The translations under genes and the position numbers were made by a program. Source: Rs1 sp038900335 (GTDB lineage Bacteria; Pseudomonadota; Gammaproteobacteria; Pseudomonadales; Balneatricaceae). Taken from it: a stretch of 56,208 nt of DNA. Position 1 is the stretch's first letter; every line of letters begins with the position of its first letter. Below, in pieces: positions 26,990-34,862 of the stretch. Location: NCBI GenBank assembly GCA_038900335.1, contig JBBMRB010000023.1, positions 1 through 56,208 on the forward strand, written 5' to 3'. The notes beneath the pieces were generated by a model that was given only the letters and a program-made list of their open reading frames with translations, was not told the DNA's origin and did no database searches.

Positions 26990-27700
26990 ATGTATAACCC
27001 AAATGACACTCAGTCAGGAAATGACTTAATTCAAAAATACGCCCCCCTGGTTAAGCGAATCGCTCATCACTTGCTGGCCAGATTACCGTCGAGTGTGTTG
27101 GTGGACGATTTAATTCAGGCGGGAATGATTGGTTTACTTGAAGCTGCAAGAAAGTATGATTCTTCAAAGGGAGCAAGTTTTGAAACTTATGCGGGGATTC
27201 GCATAAGAGGATCTATTATCGATGAAGTGAGAAAAGGGGATTGGACACCAAGGTCAGTGCACCGTAATGGTCGTAGAATATCAGAGGCAATTCAAATAAT
27301 TGAAGCTCGCACTGGCAATGATGCAAATGATACAGCGATTGCTCAAGAAATGGGTGTGTCAGTCGATGAATATCATAAGTTACTAAAAGATAACGTTGAA
27401 AGTAAGCTATTTAGTGTTGAAGAATTAACGACAACAAAAGATGACGGATACGCTGAGCAGTTGGTCGGTGCAGATATTGGGCCAATGAACAGAGCGGAAA
27501 AAGATGCTTTTGTCGGCTCTTTAGCAGATGCTATTAAAACGCTGCCAGAGAGAGAGCAGTTAGTATTGGCGCTCTATTATGATGAAGAGCTTAATTTAAA
27601 AGAAATTGGGCAAATTCTAGAAGTGAGTGAATCTAGAGTCAGCCAGATTCACAGTCAAGCCGCTCATCGTTTGAGAAGCCGTTTAAGACAGTGGCAATAA
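26990..27700 (+). CDS. fliA: Flagellar sigma factor FliA (sigma-28)
   Basis: FliA directs RNA polymerase to late flagellar promoters. The 236-residue product lacks region 1 and has region 2 (YAPLVKRIAHHLLARLPSS, DDLIQAGMIGLLEAARKYD, FETYAGIRIRGSIIDEVR), region 3 and region 4 with the helix-turn-helix LNLKEIGQILEVSESRVSQI. Length matches the family. Its likely targets in this window are the flgM and flagellin promoters; FlgM (1449-1751) is its antagonist. An AT-rich hairpin follows it. Confidence 0.97.
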   Translation: MYNPNDTQSGNDLIQKYAPLVKRIAHHLLARLPSSVLVDDLIQAGMIGLLEAARKYDSSKGASFETYAGIRIRGSIIDEVRKGDWTPRSVHRNGRRISEAIQIIEARTGNDANDTAIAQEMGVSVDEYHKLLKDNVESKLFSVEELTTTKDDGYAEQLVGADIGPMNRAEKDAFVGSLADAIKTLPEREQLVLALYYDEELNLKEIGQILEVSESRVSQIHSQAAHRLRSRLRQWQ

Positions 27701-27729
27701 TAATTTGTATATTTAAATCAGCGGTTCGT

Positions 27730-27755
27730 GAAAAGTTAAAAAAATTAACTTTTTT
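27730..27755 (+). terminator. AT-rich hairpin with T run after fliA
   Basis: AAAAGTTAA (27731-27739) pairs with TTAACTTTT (27745-27753) around a short A loop, followed by T's. The stem is AT-rich so termination may be partial, allowing read-through into cheY. Confidence 0.55.
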
Positions 27756-27834
27756 GTTTTATATTAGTGTTTTTTAATATTTATAGTCTAAGTTTAATTA
27801 GACACTACTATTTTTTAAAAGTGGGGGACTTGTC

Positions 27835-28221
27835 TTGAAAAAAGACATAAAGATACTTGTTGTAGATGACTTTTCTACAATGAGAAGAATCATAAAAAAT
27901 TTACTTCGTGATCTCGGTTTTCAGAATATAACCGAAGCTGATGACGGTAAAACAGCATTGCCAATCTTAAAGCAAGGTGGGATTGATTTTCTTGTGACGG
28001 ATTGGAATATGCCTGAAATGACGGGTATTGAATTAATTGCAGAGGTTCGTAAGGATCCAAATTTAGCTCATATCCCTATTTTGATGGTCACCGCTGAAGC
28101 AAAGCGTGAGCAAATAATAGCAGCGGCGCAAGCTGGTGTTAATGGCTATGTTGTAAAACCTTTTACGGCGACAGTTTTGAAAGAAAAAATTGAGAAGATC
28201 TTTGAACGCTTAGATGGTTAG
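27835..28221 (+). CDS. cheY: Chemotaxis response regulator CheY
   Basis: Phosphorylated CheY binds the flagellar switch and reverses rotation. The 128-residue receiver has the acidic pair D11-D12, phospho-acceptor D56 in VTDWNMPEMTG, T86 and K108 in VVKPF. The start is TTG, supported by GGGGGA about 6 bases upstream and by the lack of any other start before the receiver core. A short dyad (GTCTAA-N6-TTAGAC, 27786-27803) lies in its leader. It opens the cheY-Z-A-B group and is 23 bp before cheZ. Confidence 0.96.
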   Translation: MKKDIKILVVDDFSTMRRIIKNLLRDLGFQNITEADDGKTALPILKQGGIDFLVTDWNMPEMTGIELIAEVRKDPNLAHIPILMVTAEAKREQIIAAAQAGVNGYVVKPFTATVLKEKIEKIFERLDG

Positions 28222-28244
28222 TTGATATAAGGGTAAGCTGGTAT

Positions 28245-29090
28245 ATGTCGAAAATAATAAATAGACCCTCAGGGATTAGCTTGGAAGATTTATTGCAAGC
28301 TAAAGCAGAACAGTTATTAAAAGAGTTGGCACAGGGAAATGTAGGTTCTGCGTTACAGGTGATCAATGACTTGCAACAAGCTAAACACCAGGCTTTTTAT
28401 AATGAAATTGGGCATTTAACCCGTAGCTTACACGATTCTATCAACTCATTTTCAAATGAAGTACAAGATGGTAATGCGCTTAATAATGCCAGTTTAGCCG
28501 GCATGAACGATGCATCTGAACGTTTAAATTACGTTATCGAAATTACTGAAAAAACATCGCATGAAACGATGGATAAAGTAGATAATTCGTTAAAGCTAAT
28601 CGATAAGCTAGATGATCAAAGTGTACGTTTTAAAGATATGTTGACCTTGGTCGGCCAGCTTGATGGAGAGTTTGATGCATTAAGCGGAGTCTACGATAGA
28701 ACTTGCCAAGTTAAGCAGGAATCTGAAGAGACTATTGTCGAGCTAAAAACACAGTTAACAGAAATATTGCTGGCACAGAGCAGCCAAGATATTTCTGGTC
28801 AGCTGATAAGACGAGTAATTTCGCTGCTAACAGAAGTAGAGAATGGTTTAGTACAGCTGATAGATATGGCTGCGAAAGTAGAGAATTTAAGTGCTGTAGA
28901 GTTAGGTGGTTTGGCAATGAACCCTAATGACACTAAATCAGCTAACAAAAATAAAGAGAGTAAAGAGCCGGTTAAAGAGACGAATCGCCACCCAAAAGCA
29001 GAGGGGCCACAAATAAATACAGATGATAACCCTAATGTGGTAGCTGGCCAGGACGATGTCGATGAACTACTTTCTAGCTTAGGTTTTTAA
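28245..29090 (+). CDS. cheZ: CheY-P phosphatase CheZ
   Basis: CheZ speeds dephosphorylation of CheY. The 281-residue product is a long helical protein with the active-site segment SQDISGQLIRRVISLLTEVE (conserved Asp and Gln of the family) and a C-terminal CheY-binding peptide, QDDVDELLSSLGF, after a flexible linker. Length is somewhat greater than enteric CheZ (214), as in Pseudomonas and Shewanella. It lies between cheY and cheA. Confidence 0.94.
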   Translation: MSKIINRPSGISLEDLLQAKAEQLLKELAQGNVGSALQVINDLQQAKHQAFYNEIGHLTRSLHDSINSFSNEVQDGNALNNASLAGMNDASERLNYVIEITEKTSHETMDKVDNSLKLIDKLDDQSVRFKDMLTLVGQLDGEFDALSGVYDRTCQVKQESEETIVELKTQLTEILLAQSSQDISGQLIRRVISLLTEVENGLVQLIDMAAKVENLSAVELGGLAMNPNDTKSANKNKESKEPVKETNRHPKAEGPQINTDDNPNVVAGQDDVDELLSSLGF

Positions 29091-29105
29091 TTTAGGGGTA
29101 ATTGT

Positions 29106-31250
29106 ATGAGTTTGGATGTAGATCAGGAAATTCTTGAAGACTTCTTAGTCGAGGCTGGAGAGATACTTGAAGTCTTATCGGAACAATTGGTAGAGTTAGA
29201 GCAGAATCCTGAGGATGCTGATTTATTAAATGCTATTTTCCGTGGTTTTCATACTGTTAAAGGTGGTGCTGGCTTTTTACAATTAGATCCAATGGTTGAC
29301 TGTTGTCATCATGCAGAAAACTTGTTTGATTTACTGCGTACCGGTGAAATTAAAGTTACTGCTAAGTTAATGGATGTGGTACTGCAATCATTAGATTCAG
29401 TTAACCAAATGTTTGACAGCGTTCGTAACGGCGGTGCTCCAGAAGCTGCTGCTCCTGAACTGATTAAACTTTTAGAATTGTATGCCTCTGGTAAAGTACC
29501 AGGTGAGGTTGGTACTAGTGAAAATGCTCCAATAGTTGCACCTGTTGAGCCTGAGCCTGAGTCAAAACCTGCTCAAGCGGCTTCGGCTATGCCAGCAACC
29601 GATGATTTTGACTTGTTGCTACAAGAGTCTAATGTGGTTAAACAAACGAATAACTTGCCAAAAGCAGACAATGGTTTGATCACTGAAGATGAATTTGACT
29701 CTTTAATGGATGAGCTACATGGCGCGAGTGGAGCACCTGGGAAAAAAGCAGCTAAAGCTGCTCCTGCATCGTTAGAAGATGAGTTTGAAAACTTGTTGGA
29801 TGATCTGCAGGCATCGGGTCAGGGCGCCTTTAAAGCGTCTAATGCAACAGCGGCACCAGCGACATTAGAAGATGAATTTGAAAGCTTATTAGATGATTTA
29901 CAAGCATCGGGTCAAGGTGCGTTTAAAGCAGTTGATGAAGCTGAGAAAATTGCAGCGCCTAGCAAAGCCGCTCCAGTACCTGAGGTAAAGCCTGTCAAAG
30001 CACAACAAGAGGTTAAGGAAACGGTAGCTAAAGCCACTGAAGAAGCTAATAAAAGTGCAGCGAAAGCGCCCGTTAATAAAGCGCCGACCCCTGAGAGTAA
30101 TGTGCGGGTCGATACTCGCTTACTCGATAAGATAATGAACATGGTTGGTGAGCTGGTACTTGTGCGTAACCGCCTGATTCGTTTAGGTGGTAGCGGCGAA
30201 GATGAGCAGATGTCTAAAGCGCTAGGTACTTTAGATATGGTCACCGCTGATTTGCAGATGTCTGTTATGAAAACAAGAATGCAGCCTGTGAAGAAAGTAT
30301 TCGGCCGCTTCCCTCGTTTAATTCGTGATTTGTCTCGTACTTTGAAAAAAGAAATACGCTTAGAGTTGCGTGGTGAAGAAACAGATTTAGATAAAAACTT
30401 AGTAGAGGCACTAGCTGATCCGTTAATCCATTTAATTAGGAACTCAGTAGATCACGGTATTGAAAACCCTGATCAGCGCGAGGCGGCAGGTAAAGCGAGA
30501 GAGGGGCATGTATTATTATCTGCAGAGCAAGAGGGAGATCATATTCTGCTTGTTATCCAAGATGATGGTGCAGGCATGGACCCTGAGAAACTCAGAGGTC
30601 TAGCAGTACAAAGAGGTATGCTTGATCAAGAATCTGCTAATAGATTAACTGATCAAGAATGTTTTAATCTTATATTCTCTGCCGGTTTTTCCACTAAAGA
30701 AGTTGTTTCTGATGTATCGGGCCGCGGTGTCGGCATGGATGTTGTTAAAACCAAGATCACCCAGCTTAACGGTACGCTAAACATTGATTCAGTGCTTGGC
30801 CAAGGCACGCGAATTTCTATTCAAGTACCGCTTACATTAGCTATTATGCCTACATTGATGGTGATTTTAGAAGATCAGGCTTTTGCTTTGCCTCTGGTTA
30901 ACGTCAATGAAATATTCAATCTAGATTTAACAACGACCAATATTGTTGATGGCCAACAAGTAATTACAGTACGAGATCAAGCACTACCATTGTTTCATAT
31001 GAAAAGATGGTTAATTGATGGTCAGGATCACGCTGATCTGCCTGAGCAAGGCTTTGTCGTTATTGTTACGGTTGGTACTATCAGAGCGGGGTTTGTGGTC
31101 GATCAATTAATAGGCCAAGAAGAGGTGGTTATTAAGCCTTTAGGTACTATTTTGCACGGAACTGCTGGGCTTTCAGGCGCAACGATAACAGGTGATGGCC
31201 GTATTGCCTTGATTATAGATATACCTAACTTGCTAAAAGAGCACGTATAA
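29106..31250 (+). CDS. cheA: Chemotaxis histidine kinase CheA, with repeat-bearing linker
   Basis: CheA phosphorylates CheY and CheB in response to receptors. Domains in order: HPt (about 1-110) with H49 in FHTVKGGAGF; a long linker (about 120-335) in place of a clear P2 domain; dimerisation domain beginning VRVDTRLLDKIMNMVGELV; ATPase domain with LIRNSVDHGIENP, DDGAGMD and GRGVGMD; C-terminal CheW-like domain. 714 residues. The linker carries four D-E/D-F-D/E-x-L-L/M motifs, two of them inside a 31-residue-spaced tandem repeat (from residues 223 and 254). It lies 15 bp after cheZ. Confidence 0.96.
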   Translation: MSLDVDQEILEDFLVEAGEILEVLSEQLVELEQNPEDADLLNAIFRGFHTVKGGAGFLQLDPMVDCCHHAENLFDLLRTGEIKVTAKLMDVVLQSLDSVNQMFDSVRNGGAPEAAAPELIKLLELYASGKVPGEVGTSENAPIVAPVEPEPESKPAQAASAMPATDDFDLLLQESNVVKQTNNLPKADNGLITEDEFDSLMDELHGASGAPGKKAAKAAPASLEDEFENLLDDLQASGQGAFKASNATAAPATLEDEFESLLDDLQASGQGAFKAVDEAEKIAAPSKAAPVPEVKPVKAQQEVKETVAKATEEANKSAAKAPVNKAPTPESNVRVDTRLLDKIMNMVGELVLVRNRLIRLGGSGEDEQMSKALGTLDMVTADLQMSVMKTRMQPVKKVFGRFPRLIRDLSRTLKKEIRLELRGEETDLDKNLVEALADPLIHLIRNSVDHGIENPDQREAAGKAREGHVLLSAEQEGDHILLVIQDDGAGMDPEKLRGLAVQRGMLDQESANRLTDQECFNLIFSAGFSTKEVVSDVSGRGVGMDVVKTKITQLNGTLNIDSVLGQGTRISIQVPLTLAIMPTLMVILEDQAFALPLVNVNEIFNLDLTTTNIVDGQQVITVRDQALPLFHMKRWLIDGQDHADLPEQGFVVIVTVGTIRAGFVVDQLIGQEEVVIKPLGTILHGTAGLSGATITGDGRIALIIDIPNLLKEHV

Positions 31251-31256
31251 TTAGGC

Positions 31257-31289
31257 GCCAACAACTTGACGGTTTTTCAAGATGTTGGC
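31257..31289 (+). terminator. Strong stem-loop between cheA and cheB
   Basis: A 13-position stem with one mismatch (31257-31269 with 31277-31289; ends GCCAACA/TGTTGGC), loop CGGTTTT, followed by TTAATTTGTTT. The T tract is interrupted, so this may be a partial terminator or an mRNA-stabilising hairpin that sets the CheA:CheB ratio. Confidence 0.55.
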
Positions 31290-31311
31290 TTAATTTGTTT
31301 AGAGGTAATAA

Positions 31312-32427
31312 ATGACGGTTAGAGTGTTGGTCGTTGATGATTCAGCTTTCTTTCGTCAGCGCATATCATCCGTTTTATCTGCAAGTAAAGAGATTGAAGT
31401 CGTTGGTATTGCACATAATGGTGTTGAAGCTATTGATATGAATAATAGCTTGCAGCCTGATGTCATCACTATGGATGTTGAAATGCCAAAGCTCAATGGC
31501 ATTGATGCGCTTAAGCAAATAATGAGGATTAGACCAACCAAAATATTAATGGTTTCATCTTTAACTCATGAAGGTGCACAGGTAACGTTGCAGGCTATGG
31601 AGGCGGGAGCTGTTGACTACTTAACCAAGGATATGCGCGCTTGGATGGATAAAAGCCCTAGTTTAAGTAGAGAGCTTATCAGTAAAATTGTTGCTATCGG
31701 CAAGTCAAAATATTTAGCCAGAAGTCAATTTTCTAGTACTGCTAAGCCAATTGGTAGGACCACGCATTTTTCATCTCACACGCCTTGCTCTATACGAGAG
31801 GAGCGTGCTGTAACTGCAGCTAATCAGCGCTCATTCAATGTTACTAGTAAACCAAAAGTACCATTTGGCTGTAAAATAATAGTAATCGGCTCTTCAACGG
31901 GCGGCCCAGCTGCCTTGCAAGAGATATTAACTAAACTGCCCGCTAATTTTCCTTATCCAATATTGTTAATTCAACATATGCCAAATACCTTTACATCTGT
32001 ATTTGCGCAGCGATTAGACCAGCAGTGTGCGATAGCAGTGAAGCATGCACAGTCCGGTGATAGATTAAAACCCGGTGTCGCCTTGCTCGCACCAGGTGGC
32101 ATGCAGATGATTTTAGATAGCCATAATACTGTGCAAGTGTTAGCTGGTGATAAAGAGCTAACGTATAAACCAAGTATTGATTTGACATTTGCAAGTACGG
32201 CTAAGAATTTTGGTTCTAAAGCTCTGGCGATTATTTTAACCGGTATGGGGGCGGATGGCCGTGATGGCGCTAAATTATTAAAAGAAGCAGGCTCTAATGT
32301 CTGGGCGCAAAGTGAAAGTAGTTGTACAATATATGGCATGCCACAAGCCGCTGCAAAAGCGGGTGTTGTTGATCATGTTATTGATTTGAAAGATTTTGCC
32401 GGGTGTTTGAATCTTATTAATAACTAG
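31312..32427 (+). CDS. cheB: Chemoreceptor methylesterase/deamidase CheB
   Basis: CheB removes methyl groups from receptors when phosphorylated by CheA. The 371-residue product has a receiver domain (about 1-115, D55 in ITMDVEMPKLNG), a linker, and the esterase domain with the apparent catalytic triad S195 (GSSTGGP), H222 (IQHMP) and D315 (GMGADGRDG). AGAGG precedes the ATG. It follows cheA after a stem-loop. Pseudomonas places motCD next; here a ParA gene follows directly. Confidence 0.96.
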   Translation: MTVRVLVVDDSAFFRQRISSVLSASKEIEVVGIAHNGVEAIDMNNSLQPDVITMDVEMPKLNGIDALKQIMRIRPTKILMVSSLTHEGAQVTLQAMEAGAVDYLTKDMRAWMDKSPSLSRELISKIVAIGKSKYLARSQFSSTAKPIGRTTHFSSHTPCSIREERAVTAANQRSFNVTSKPKVPFGCKIIVIGSSTGGPAALQEILTKLPANFPYPILLIQHMPNTFTSVFAQRLDQQCAIAVKHAQSGDRLKPGVALLAPGGMQMILDSHNTVQVLAGDKELTYKPSIDLTFASTAKNFGSKALAIILTGMGADGRDGAKLLKEAGSNVWAQSESSCTIYGMPQAAAKAGVVDHVIDLKDFAGCLNLINN

Positions 32428-32538
32428 CTTGATAAATTTCTAGCAAAAATAGAGATATACTAAGTTTATTTTGTTGTTACTGTAATAAAAACAAAGTTGT
32501 TATTAAGTATAAATAATAATTATATTGTGGGTAGTTTT

Positions 32539-33321
32539 ATGCAAGTATGGGCAATATCCAACCAGAAAGGTGGAGTAGGCAAAACAACAACAGCAGTTAC
32601 CCTTGCAGGTTTGCTAGCGGATTCTGGTCACGATGTACTGCTAATTGATTTGGACCCGCATGGTTCTTTAACAAGTTATTTTCGTTATGATCCCGATGAA
32701 ATAGAACAGAGTGTTTATGATCTGTTTATGCCTGATGCTAAAGTGACTACAGCACTGGTTGAAAGTTTGTTAGTGCCTACGACATCAGATAAAGTTAAGT
32801 TACTGCCAGCATCTACAGCATTAGCTACCTTAGAGCGCAGGGCGATAGGTAAGTCTGGATTAGGTCTGCAAATCTCCAAAGCTATTAGTTATGTCAAAGA
32901 TGACTATGATTATGTGTTGATTGATAGCCCACCCGTTTTAGGGGTGTTAATGGTTAACGCATTAGCTGCGAGTAATCGTTTACTGATACCTTCTCAGACT
33001 GAGTTCCTAGCGTTAAAAGGGCTTGAAAGAATGGTCCGCACTATTAGCATGATCAATAAAGCACGAAAAAACAAATTAGAGTATACGATAATTCCAACAT
33101 TTTATGACCGAAGAACACAGGCTTCAGTCAAATGTTTACGTGAACTGCATAATTTATATGCGGATGAAATTTCATCTGTCGTCGTACCAGTAGATACTAA
33201 ATTTAGAAATGCCAGTATGAAGGGTGTGTTTCCATCACGGTTTGATCCTAGTAGTCGTGGAGTGTTAGCTTACGCTAAACTACTTAAATCGATGATTGAA
33301 GAGGAACTAGAGAATGAGTGA
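32539..33321 (+). CDS. ParA-family ATPase of the chemotaxis operon (ParC-like)
   Basis: ParA-type ATPases in chemotaxis operons place signalling arrays at the cell pole (ParC of Vibrio; the equivalent gene lies in the same spot in Pseudomonas). The 260-residue product has the Walker A motif ISNQKGGVGKTTTAVTLAG near the N terminus, LIDLDPHGSLTSYF and YVLIDSPPVLG. I start at the ATG at 32539, giving MQVWAISNQKGG; a frame open 14 codons upstream begins in AT-rich sequence. Its stop overlaps the next gene by 8 bases, pointing to a tight pair. Confidence 0.9.
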   Translation: MQVWAISNQKGGVGKTTTAVTLAGLLADSGHDVLLIDLDPHGSLTSYFRYDPDEIEQSVYDLFMPDAKVTTALVESLLVPTTSDKVKLLPASTALATLERRAIGKSGLGLQISKAISYVKDDYDYVLIDSPPVLGVLMVNALAASNRLLIPSQTEFLALKGLERMVRTISMINKARKNKLEYTIIPTFYDRRTQASVKCLRELHNLYADEISSVVVPVDTKFRNASMKGVFPSRFDPSSRGVLAYAKLLKSMIEEELENE

Positions 33322-34273
33322 CTCAAATAATGAGGGGCGCAATCAGAAGTTAGTGATAGATTATTTGGCTGCATTACTTGATGATACGCAGTTGAATGAG
33401 CAAGACTCCTCACTAGATAATGCTTTTGCAGAGATAGACAGCGCTCTTGATATTGATGATTCTTTAGCTAATGATTCTGCAATTGAAGCCTCTTTAGAAG
33501 ATGAGCCTAGCGATGAGCTTGTTATTGAGCCTGAGCAGGCAGCACAAATTGATGATCGAGAACTAGAACAGCTAGAATACAATGAAGAGTTAGCACCAGC
33601 AGATATAGCTAACAGCGATGATGTTGAATTAGATGTTAAAACAGCGGATGCTTTAGAAACCGTATCAGCAAAGGTAGATGTTGAGCTAGTAGAAAATGCG
33701 AGTGTAAGCGCACAAAACAATGAATCTCTCGCTTTGCAGGCAGCTGTTGAGCCAGAGCTAGAGCCAGAATTTTATCCAACAGAAGATGTTAATTTCGTGC
33801 CAGAAATCCCAGTAGAAAAAGAGGTTGCAGTACAACCTGCAGAGCTTAGTATTAATTGTCTCATCGTGTTAATGTACGGTTTAAAGTTAGCGATACCATT
33901 TGAAGACATTGAGGGTATGATTAAGCTTTCTAATGTCTCCTTGTCGCTCACTAGTGAGCGTAACTGGATATTAGGTGATTTTTCTTCTGCCACTATGGGT
34001 ACACATGTTGTTGATACAGCTCAAATTTTATTCGGTGATAATTACGACCCTATAAAATCAAATTACAATGAGATGTTGGTTCTTTCAGGCAAGCATTGGT
34101 CGATTGTTTTTGATAAAGTTATAAAGGCGCAAAATATATTGCTCAGCGATGTCACTGAAAACCCATCACCACAGTTCAGACCTTGGTTGACAGGTACCTA
34201 CTTAGCTGAAAAGTGTGCTTTAGTTAATGTTAGAGCAATGGTTAAAATGTTTGATGATGAGTTAAATGCTTAG
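33314..34273 (+). CDS. ParP-like CheW-domain protein
   Basis: The 319-residue product has a long acidic, repetitive N-terminal part (about 1-175, rich in Asp/Glu/Ala) and a C-terminal CheW-like domain (about 180-315: LSINCLIVLMYGLKLAIPFE, WILGDFS, HVVDTAQILFG, LVNVRAMVKMF). This is the layout of ParP, which in Vibrio binds CheA and ParC and stabilises polar arrays. Its overlap with the ParA gene supports that pairing. It could also be doing part of the coupling job of CheW, since the small cheW normally next to it is missing. Confidence 0.8.
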   Translation: MSDSNNEGRNQKLVIDYLAALLDDTQLNEQDSSLDNAFAEIDSALDIDDSLANDSAIEASLEDEPSDELVIEPEQAAQIDDRELEQLEYNEELAPADIANSDDVELDVKTADALETVSAKVDVELVENASVSAQNNESLALQAAVEPELEPEFYPTEDVNFVPEIPVEKEVAVQPAELSINCLIVLMYGLKLAIPFEDIEGMIKLSNVSLSLTSERNWILGDFSSATMGTHVVDTAQILFGDNYDPIKSNYNEMLVLSGKHWSIVFDKVIKAQNILLSDVTENPSPQFRPWLTGTYLAEKCALVNVRAMVKMFDDELNA

Positions 34274-34406
34274 TGTTTAGTTTGTAATATTTTATGTGTT
34301 TTTTATGAGATTTATTGATGGATGTAATAAATTATCGTGATTTTCTATTTTCTTTAGGTGTACCATTATTTATTATAAATATGGTTTTCTATTCTGAGGT
34401 TTTCAA

Positions 34407-34811
34407 TTGATTGAAAATTTTTGGCTTTTTAGTATCCTATTAACGGCATTAGCAGTGATGTCTGTTGTTGTTGTCGTGCTTTTTATTAAACAAAAGAAAG
34501 CAGAGAAGAGATCGCGGCTACTTGCTGCTGCGTTGCGCAGAGAAATAGCGACGATGTCTAACAGTACTATTGGCATGGGCAAACAGATCGTAGAAATAGA
34601 AAAAAAACTAGAGTCATCTTTAGAAAAACAACTAGAGTTTGAGCAAAGAGACCCTGATGATGTCGCCTATTCTCAAGCTGCGAGGTTGGTAGAGATGGGG
34701 GCAGATGTCGATGATATCGTACACAGTTGCGGAATAGGTCGACCTGAAGCCGAACTTATGGCATTAATGCATCGTGAATTAAGTCCTCAAAATACCCTTA
34801 AAAAACACTGA
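34407..34811 (+). CDS. DUF2802 protein with one membrane segment
   Basis: A 134-residue protein with an N-terminal membrane helix (LFSILLTALAVMSVVVVVLF), a basic stop-transfer KQKKAEKRSR, a coiled-coil stretch and a C-terminal helix-turn-helix-like region AARLVEMGADVDDIVHSCGI followed by GRPEAELMALMHRE. This matches the DUF2802 family that ends polar-flagellum chemotaxis operons in Pseudomonas and relatives; its function is unknown to me. The start is TTG with GAGG seven bases upstream. It is 133 bp after the ParP-like gene, in the gap where cheW would be expected. Confidence 0.8.
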   Translation: MIENFWLFSILLTALAVMSVVVVVLFIKQKKAEKRSRLLAAALRREIATMSNSTIGMGKQIVEIEKKLESSLEKQLEFEQRDPDDVAYSQAARLVEMGADVDDIVHSCGIGRPEAELMALMHRELSPQNTLKKH

Positions 34812-34862
34812 TCGAATATTCATACCATTTTATGTAGGCACTGTGCTGGCTGTTTGGCTAGC

